A stretch of 64,000 nucleotides of DNA, from contig JAEBUN010000009.1 in assembly GCA_023014365.1 (NCBI GenBank), forward strand, positions 1,178,001 through 1,242,000, read 5' to 3'. The notes beneath the pieces are model-generated. The model saw only the letters and a program-made list of their open reading frames with translations. It was not told the origin of the DNA and searched no databases. The stretch's first letter is position 1; every line of letters begins with the position of its first letter. This stretch comes from Lepiota brunneoincarnata. Its lineage: Eukaryota > Basidiomycota > Agaricomycetes > Agaricales > Agaricaceae. Positions 57,482 to 64,000 of the stretch are shown piece after piece. Both the position numbers and the translations under genes were made by a program.

Positions 57482-59130
57482 TTAATCCAAGTCGTCTATT
57501 CCCGGGGCCACTGCGTCAGACATATAAGCATCACGATGTGCCAATCTGAAACCCTCCTCCCGACCAATTACTGTTACCGGCTGACCTGGTGCAATGGCAT
57601 CACTCAACATCTGGTGGGCGACTTCCTCCTGTGTTGCCCTCCGAAGACGTTCTATCTGTGACTCCCCAGCCATCTTCAGGTCTCTTGCAAAGGCATTTTT
57701 GCGTGTTCTTAGCGCAGAGATCGTACTGCTGATTACCCTCATAACCTCGGTATCTACTGCCTTCGCCTTGCACGAGGCTTGAAACTGCGTGTATGTGAAA
57801 TCAGGAGTCCACAAGAGTGACCAGTCGTCAGGCACCGAACGACTCTCTTAAAGTATAAATCTTGGCACAGATGGACTTGTGGGGAAGCAGTTGCAGATTT
57901 CCATGCTTCCTTTTGGCACTGCAGATAACAATTCGGAAAGTAAAACAGTGCCAATCAAAAGGAAGGAAGGAATTTTACCTTTTCTCCACAAAATCTTATG
58001 AGATTGCACTTGCTACACAGCCGCGAGTGAATGACTTCGGGTGTCGAAGTACATGTGATATTCCAGCACCCCATCTTTCGCGCTTTAACCATCGCATTGA
58101 AATCTCGTTCGAGTTTATCCGCATCCATGGCCTCGGCAAATTGGCTGCGTTCGAATTTGAGTAAAGCGACCCCAGTCTTTTGGTCGATTGTCGCATTGGC
58201 GTAAGAGGTGAGATAGTTCGCAAGAGTGCGGGTTTTGCTCCACTCTTGAGGCAAATCGGCCAAGATTGTGGTAAGACGTGTAAGAGTGGATTTAAGCCAC
58301 ATACCCCGCGCTGTTACCATAATATTGAATTGAGGCGTGTCGCAATGCACGAGGTTGTCGAAGAATTCAAAGATAGTCATGACTGGATATTTGAAAAAGT
58401 GTGCGCGCGCGAGCGGTGCGGGATCGCCTTCGTCATAAAATTGAACGGCGGCTTCGAGATGCTGGGCGGGCCGACCCAGAGCAAAAGAGAATTTCGGATA
58501 CTGGAAAAGTTCTCGAACAATTGGGACGTGAGACATCGCCAGAGAGCCACCCAGTTTGAATATGATGTATCCGTTCGGCGGTTGTGCAACCCAATGCTCT
58601 AGCCCAGTAACAGAGTCCTTGGGCCCAAACGGAAGCAGATCCTCGGAATCTTGTGGCCAACGCCTTTCACCGTTGTTCGCATCCCCCGTCCGAAATTTGT
58701 GCTGTGTCAAATCGGAAAGGGCGAGGATGATAAGATTGCTGACGGTGGACACTGCATCGTGAACAAGGTCGATATGGCTGACTGAAATTCGGCCGTCAGG
58801 TCGATATCTGCCAGGCTTGTGAAGTTGCCGCATCCGAGCCTGAGCGAAATCGCAGCGGCACTCGACCAAACGGTTCACCATCGCTACATGCTCTTGCGGA
58901 GAGTGGTTATGCGTGAGGAATTTGATGCCAGCCCTCAGGAGCTCGGGATACGATTTTGCAAACTTGATCTTTGCGGAAGCGGATCCACGGGCCTCGAGTG
59001 CCTGATCGATGCGATCCGCTGCCACACCCATCCTTACAGCGCATACGTTGGCGTTCCTCGGATCCTGCATCGTCGATGTTAAGAGTTTGATAGCTGCATC
59101 GAGGGATAGAGGATGTGGATTTGTAGCCAT
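57482..59130 (-). CDS. MYND-type zinc finger protein
   Basis: The first exon (59130 to about 57989) encodes a roughly 380-residue helical region (MATNPHPLSLDAAIKLLTST; HWVAQPPNGYIIFKLGGSLA; QEWSKTRTLANYLTSYA). It ends in the first half of a MYND finger (CWNITCTSTPEVIHSRLCSK, CNLIRFCGEK). A GTAAAA intron leads to the second half (CQKEAWKSATASP, then HKSIC). The C-terminal piece (DDWSLLWTPDFTYTQFQ; LLSDAIAPGQ-like) runs to 57482. MYND fingers mediate protein-protein contacts. Two +1-like frame steps are needed at the finger end: one in a C4 run at 57881-57884, one near 57850. It sits inside the K2/K3 inverted pair, opposite to K2. Confidence 0.7.
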
Positions 59131-59741
59131 AGCTGTGTCTGCTATCCTTTATGAAGTTAGTGTCATGGTGGATGCATGTAGCGCCACATGTGCTTACTAA
59201 CTCTCGTTCAATGTAGAGAGGCACTCACCAATATCAAGTACCTATCGATAGTCGAGGGGGTCTAATGGAAGAATGCCAGGCGGTAGAAGCACGACAGGTT
59301 TTCCGCGTGCTTAACTCTATTGCCACCTGCAGGCTGGGAAGTCCCGGACTCCGAGTTTTGAGCACTCCATATCATTGATCAACAGTTTCTGCTAGAACCG
59401 GGAAGACTCTGTTGGGGAAGCAAACCTATGTCGAGCCGGAATCGGACATACTCGCTTTGGGTATTCATTTGTATCTTGGTGGGGCGGGTAGCTCTATACT
59501 TACGGACTTGCCTATGCTCCCCGCACGTATGGAAAGCAGTCGAGGGAAGGAAGCATGTATGTCAATCAGTACAATGAATCAAATGGATGGTACTGCACGC
59601 AATACTCGGACATGTCTACAAATCAGTGTCGGAGATAGGTGGCTCGAAAGGAGTATACTTACTTGATTACTCAAGATTTAGCTCTGTCCTGTTGGGGATC
59701 TCTACTGAACTGTCCTATAGAAAGCATATAGACTCAGAGGG
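59131..59741. other. Spacer with inverted- and direct-repeat segments
   Basis: 59600-59741 is the inverted copy of the K2 3' flank. 59489-59597 shares blocks (GTAGCTCTATACTTA-GGACTTGCCTATG; CAGTCGAGGGAAG) with 61133-61161 and 61366-61447. No gene is recognised. Confidence 0.5.
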
Positions 59742-60635
59742 CTATCCCATTCGATTCTTGAGCCAGTTCTCGAGGAACTTCTGCCTCGCCCACTCTGCTG
59801 GCTCGCGAGCTTGTTGCGCCTGGCGTGGTTTTCTACCATCTCAAAATCCACCATCACTATTTCAAAATTCCCACAATCCACTTCAAAGCACAGCGGACAC
59901 TCTAACGAAGCGCAGTATTGCGTTCCTCGATCCCGCTTCGGAGGCCTCAGCAACACATTCCGCGGCTGCATGTCCAGTAGGCTGACACCAAGGGCACCCA
60001 TATCGGACCCTCATGTTCAACACGGCATCGATGACCGCGGTTTTGTGCTCGCGACACACTGCTTCTGCAGATTCTGAAGGTACAAGATGACGGAAATCCT
60101 TGCCTTCCACATGCTCCATCAAAATGACATTGTACTGTCCGGTCTTGTTGTGCCGGAGGGGAGGTGATGGAATGCCCATAGAATTGCGGAATGCTAGTCC
60201 CCTGGAGTGGTTCGAGGCGACGATAGGACTCGACCTCATGTGAGACGGAGCGATTGCGTAGCTTGAACGGATCTACCCAGTCCGAGTCTTCATCAAACCA
60301 AACGGGGTCGTATATCTTGGCCACGAGTTGTGAAGGATACGTGGATTCGGAGGTGTCGTGCACGTGGACAGCCCAGACGTGCGGTATATTGCGTATGCTG
60401 GAGTCAAACCGTTCTTTGAGCGTGAGGGCTAAATTGGGGGGAGTGGTGGAAGGGTGACACGCTCTTCAATGGACTTGATATAGCGGTCATTAATCTCGGT
60501 CAAGGGAGGTGAATCCTCGTAGCGACACCATTCGTCAGTGTAGAGGACAGGTGGAGGTTGGGAATACAGGAGGAGAGTCTGTTCTGGATAGTAGGTTTGT
60601 TCAAGACTTGGAGTTGTGGCTGCGGCGGATGGCAT
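59742..60635 (-). pseudogene. K3: inverted kinase-like copy, several frame breaks
   Basis: Opposite-strand counterpart of K2. It starts MPSAAATTPSLEQTYYPEQT at 60635, keeps VAKIYDPVWFDEDSDWVDPF, EVESYRRLEPLQGTSIPQFY (the only copy reading straight through this point) and NVILMEHVEGKDFRHLVPSE. SLLDMQPRNVLLRPPKRD and VMVDFEMVE follow, and in another frame FLENWLKNRMG at 59742. Frame changes fall near 60455 (one base fewer than K2), 60145, 60010 and 59815. The combined three copies let the ancestral reading be inferred. It is probably a pseudogene, though assembly indels may contribute. Confidence 0.6.
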
Positions 60636-60885
60636 GGCGTCACTACACAATCGAAACGCTTTTAGCCTAGCGAAAAGCTTAAATACTTTCCTGACAAGTC
60701 CGTTGTGAGCCCCATGACACGCAGAGGTCCAAGTATTGACCACATGGACCCACTTCCCGGTGTTTGTTTCCTATATCTCATGAATACTGTAGCTATAGCA
60801 CCATGCAAACTCGAGTGACGAGCTGAGATCATGTGTCCCATACCATAAGTACTATGGCTACATTAAGCAACAACAATGCTCCAGG
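60636..60885 (-). repeat. Inverted copy of the glucosidase II stop region and K2 promoter
   Basis: The minus strand reads TGTAGCCATAGTAC, CTCGTCACTCGAGTTTGCAT and TGGTGCTATAGCTACAGTAT, then GGAAGTGGGTCCATGTGGTC, matching 55923-56060 downstream of the glucosidase stop. K2 and K3 therefore share the same 5' flank, evidence that one segment was duplicated. Confidence 0.8.
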
Positions 60886-61117
60886 CCTAGAACAGCGATA
60901 TCGTTGATCATGTCGACAGGGTCGGGGAATGTCTTCAATTCCTAGATGAGGTACTTGTGATCCTCAGAATACTCAATATCGAGCCAGAAGACATCAACGG
61001 GCATATCATCCGAACTAACGTAGTTCCACTTGCATGATGGTATCCCAAGCCCCAATGGGCAGGGAGAACAGGGATTCCTGTCAGTTTCGCGTAAGATGTC
61101 TTCTGGGTTAGGACCAC
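60886..61117 (-). pseudogene. Glucosidase II alpha fragment with internal deletions
   Basis: Minus-strand match to 53782-54055 of the GH31 gene (CCTAACCCAGAAGACATCTT; GTTCTCCCTGCCCATTGGGG; CTGGCTCGATATTGAGTATT). It is missing 36 bp between two GATGATAT repeats and a few bases near 61085, and it has TAG where the parent has the Trp codon of FIWE. It then jumps directly from LGR at parent position about 54055 to the last codons at about 55908 and the stop, so about 1.85 kb of the parent, including the nucleophile region, is absent. Confidence 0.85.
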
Positions 61118-61865
61118 ATACCCGTTTTGGACGTAGCTCTATACTTATGGACTTGCCTATGGTACTTGTATTATTATTTCTACAGAGTCTGCGACGGATA
61201 AACTACATTGTTTGCGGCCTTTTTCGAGCGATCACCCTGGTGTGGTTTGATGTTCTGTACCACTCGTGCATACCAGTTTAGGCATTTGCATTGCGTCTCC
61301 TCGAGGACTTCGGTAACTTGTTCTTCTCGTGGCCAATCGTCATCACCTATGGTTAGCTCTTCTCCGCACATACAAAAGCAGTCGAGGGAAGAAGGCATGT
61401 ATGTATATCCAGCCACTACGTACGATGAATCAAACAGATGGCACTGCATTGGCAGGTGCTAGGTGAAGGTAATGAACAATGAACATTGGACAATAAACGG
61501 AATGTAATGATCGTCAACGGGGATATGAGCAAGGAATGACGGGGGATCTGTGTATACGCGGGGTAAGTAGCAAGAAGTGTCAGTATTGGGGGTTCCAGAA
61601 GCAAAGGGTGCGCGAGAAGGTCAGACGTAAAACCCTATTGAAAGTGAAGGCGGTGTGGTACGAGTTGAAAAAAGGGATGAAGTTATGAAACAGTGATGAT
61701 AATACAAACAATGCACAAGAAGACAAGGTACTTATAAGACAAGCCCACTGAAGATAACCGGAAGGGGCAACAATCAGTACAAGCGAAAAGGGCTAGCAAC
61801 ACATCAAAACCGGAAGGAAAGGAATATGCGCGAGGAAGCCCGGGTGCACATATCTCACTGAGACC
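61118..61865. other. Spacer with direct-repeat segment
   Basis: Blocks at 61133-61161 and 61366-61447 repeat parts of 59489-59597 in the same orientation. The rest, up to the Ser-rich gene stop, holds no recognisable gene. Confidence 0.5.
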
Positions 61866-63999
61866 TTACCGGGTCATCCCAGTATTAGATGGTGCCTTCA
61901 CCCGCAGTCGCGCTGGATTGCTCATGCCCGCTCCTGCTGCGCTCAAGCCATTATCCCCCATATTATTTCGCATCATCTGCACCTGCTGCATGATCCTGAG
62001 GTGCATGAGTGTCGAATACTGCATCGTCTGGACTGGCACCTGAACCGAAACGGGTACTACTCCTGGATTCGCAATAGTCATTGAAAAGGGAATGGGGGGT
62101 ATCGATACGGGTACGGGGACGTTGACGTTCAAGGGGACGCCAGGGAACTGACAGCGGAAGTGGGAAGAAGGTGTAGGGACCACCGGTGGTTGTATTAGTA
62201 AAGCAATCTGTTGAGGTGTATTTTGTTCCCCCAGAGGCGGATTTTGTGTGTGTGTGGGTATATGTATAGCTCTGAAGTTGGGTGTCACAAGGTGGGTGTA
62301 TACGACTCTTGAGGTGCGTGAATGTATTTGCGTAATTCGGACTTGGGCAAGGAGAGGCGTTGGATGGCGCGGTGGGCGATGAGCACGAGGAGTTGGTAGG
62401 GGAGGATTTGCGAATTTTCGCCCCTGGGAGTAGAGGATACGTATTGCCTGCAGCAGCCTTCCCTATCCAGCTACTTTCTTCGTCGTTCTGAGGTTCTGTC
62501 TGTCGATTGGTCACGAGAGTAGAGACAGGTTCAGGAGATCCAATCAGTCTCCCGGATTCTGAAATTACCGATGGAGCAGGTGCGGCCGCAATCCCCGTCG
62601 ACGTTGGTCCTAACACGGGCAAACTGGCAGTTATATTTGCAGTCGATGACAACGAGTCGGTCCTTCGCCGCAACGCCATTAACAACTCCCTTGACCTGTT
62701 CCTCTTTGTTTCAGGATCAACAGAGCCTGACGTCGGAGGGAGCGTCCAACCCCCTGCAGCACCGTACAACCCACTACCTCGCCCGAAACCTTCCTGTTCT
62801 TCCTCTTCCATAAGTGGGGAAGATGAACAGGTATTCGACCTGGGTATGGTGCCATCCTCTGAAGCGGTAAAGCCAGGCGCGAAGAGGCTCAGGTTGCCAA
62901 TACCGAATTCTGGTAACGTTGGGCTAGAGCCTTGGCTAGGCGGGAGATTCTGTGCAGCATCCCGGTGATGCTGAGAACGCAGTTGGTCAACGATAGCGCG
63001 AGTTCGGGATGTTCGGTTTGGGCGACGTCGTTGATTGGATGGATCAAGGAGGAAGGATGGGAGAACATTCGGTGAGGGTCGGTCACCACCAATTCCAGGG
63101 CTACTGGCACTGCTTGTGGTGCGGGAACCCGATAATGTGCTCGTGGTGCCTCCTGAATGGTCATTTCTGGAACTTACAAGCGGTGGGAGGTTGTTGTTTA
63201 GCGATGGGAAGGAAAAGGGAGCGAAACGATCGGACGAGTCTGAAGATGACGAGCTAGATGAAGATGAAGATGTGAATGTGGGTGATTCGAGAGGAACAAA
63301 AGATGACGCTGAAGGGTTGAGCCGGAATGTTTTGGGCGTCGAAGGTCGAAAGAAATAGTCGGCGGTGCTGAACAACGCAGCCTGCGACACCAGGGGATTT
63401 TGGGTGCTCGGTTTTGCTGTCCTCTCTCCCTTGAGCAGGTTTTCCAGAGTTTTGCTTCCCACAAGGTCCTCCACAAGCTCATTCCAGCGCTCTCTACCCA
63501 GCTCGATGTCCAATTTGGACACATGGACATATAAGCTTTCCCTTTTCTTGGGTTTCTCCAGTTCGAGATTTGGCCAGGGCGAGGAGTCAAAACCAACCGC
63601 TGCTTCGTAGATCCTCAATGTGTCGCTCGCGGTCTTGACCCCAACCAGGTCCTCGTTCAATACATCGTCCTCTCCAGCGATTCGACAGCTCACAGACGAG
63701 CGCCACTCGCTTGGCGTGCGCAAAATCTCATCTCCCCTCTCCTCCTCGTCGGACAGCTCCCACGCGTGTTTGCTGTATAAAGAACGGTGGTAATGAGGCG
63801 GCTTTGCGAAAACCGGGCCTTGGGAAGTCTTTTCCGGTTCATAGGACCATGATATAGAACTAAAAGGAGTGCGCCACCAGTTAGTGGGTACGATCTGCCA
63901 CTCTTCTTCCATCGTAGTCTGTGGGTCGTGCTGGCTGTTGTGCCGTTGGGGGTCCATCGACAGCGAGTCGGGGTGTTGACAAATCCACCTGTGGGGCAC
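61866..63999 (-). CDS. Ser/Pro-rich hypothetical protein, reaches window edge
   Basis: Open from the window edge; likely starts are MDPQRHNSQHDPQTT (ATG near 63957) or MEEEWQIVPTNWWRTPFSSI (ATG near 63912). The N-terminal 200 residues are the most ordered part (KRESLYVHVSKLDIELGRER, WNELVEDLVGSKTLENLL). Then come a ten-Ser run (about 63275-63245), more low-complexity sequence and a Val/Pro-rich stretch (LNVNVPVPVSIPPIPFSM). The C-terminus is helical and Met/Gln-rich (LMHLRIMQQVQMMRNNMG), ending at 61866. The segment 62300-62160, with a GTGTGTG tract, a TTTACTAAT branch-like motif and CTGTCAG, reads as an intron whose donor I cannot fix in phase. No family is recognised. Confidence 0.5.
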
Positions 64000-64000
64000 A

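Noticed and set aside
62507..62968. 153-codon plus-strand ORF
   Set aside because: Antisense of the well-supported Ser-rich frame 61866-63999.
1..64000. CRISPR arrays, bacterial operons, ribosome-binding sites
   Set aside because: The sequence is eukaryotic with spliced genes; no regularly spaced short repeats were seen.

Overview
This is a eukaryotic, almost certainly filamentous basidiomycete (Agaricomycetes) nuclear window. Genes are intron-rich, with short introns (about 50-65 bp, GTRNGT donors, CTAAT-like branch points). TATA plus CT-rich promoters occur. Product families include fungal F-box/LRR proteins, a DUF6534-like membrane protein relic, a Cdc15/Imp2-type F-BAR-SH3 protein, a CBM19-like secreted protein and an Sld7-like replication factor. 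The lineage-expanded F-box, PD-(D/E)XK-like and kinase-like families suggest a Rhizoctonia/Ceratobasidium-like genome; that last step is inference.

Layout. 0-4.4 kb is gene-poor and holds decayed DUF6534-like relics. 4.4-22.8 kb is a conserved gene block: a small two-exon protein (-), carnosine N-methyltransferase (-), an F-box protein (-), a secreted metallophosphoesterase/5'-nucleotidase with an in-frame stop (-), coatomer zeta (+), a tiny membrane protein (-), the F-BAR-SH3 septation protein (-), tRNA-Thr(AGT) (-) and an SR-rich SCI1-like protein (+). 22.8-29.5 kb is accessory: a relic and a fuller copy of a kinase-like gene family (K0, K1), a PD-(D/E)XK-like gene divergent from K1, and an MFS transporter (MFS-A). 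29.5-42 kb carries coiled-coil and Ser-rich proteins, a LYR/DUF1763-like protein, an F-box pseudogene, a long hypothetical gene and an Sld7-like gene. 42-50 kb is sparse: an intact NTF2-like gene, a decayed and a half-length dimeric alpha-beta-barrel (EthD-like) gene and a CBM19-like secreted protein. 50-61.2 kb contains MFS-B, divergent glucosidase II alpha (GH31), kinase-like K2, a MYND protein, and K3 attached to a deleted piece of the glucosidase gene in inverted orientation. 61.8-64 kb is a Ser-rich protein running to the window edge.

The conserved genes are housekeeping: ER glycoprotein trimming, COPI traffic, cytokinesis, replication and splicing-linked functions. The most unusual part is the accessory kinase-like family: four copies in one window, one beside a PD-(D/E)XK-like gene and two forming an inverted duplication that carried part of the glucosidase II gene with it. 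Many otherwise conserved genes need single-base (mostly +1, homopolymer-associated) corrections to read through, so uncorrected assembly indels are likely. Reading-frame breaks in this window should not be taken as proof of pseudogenes without re-sequencing.
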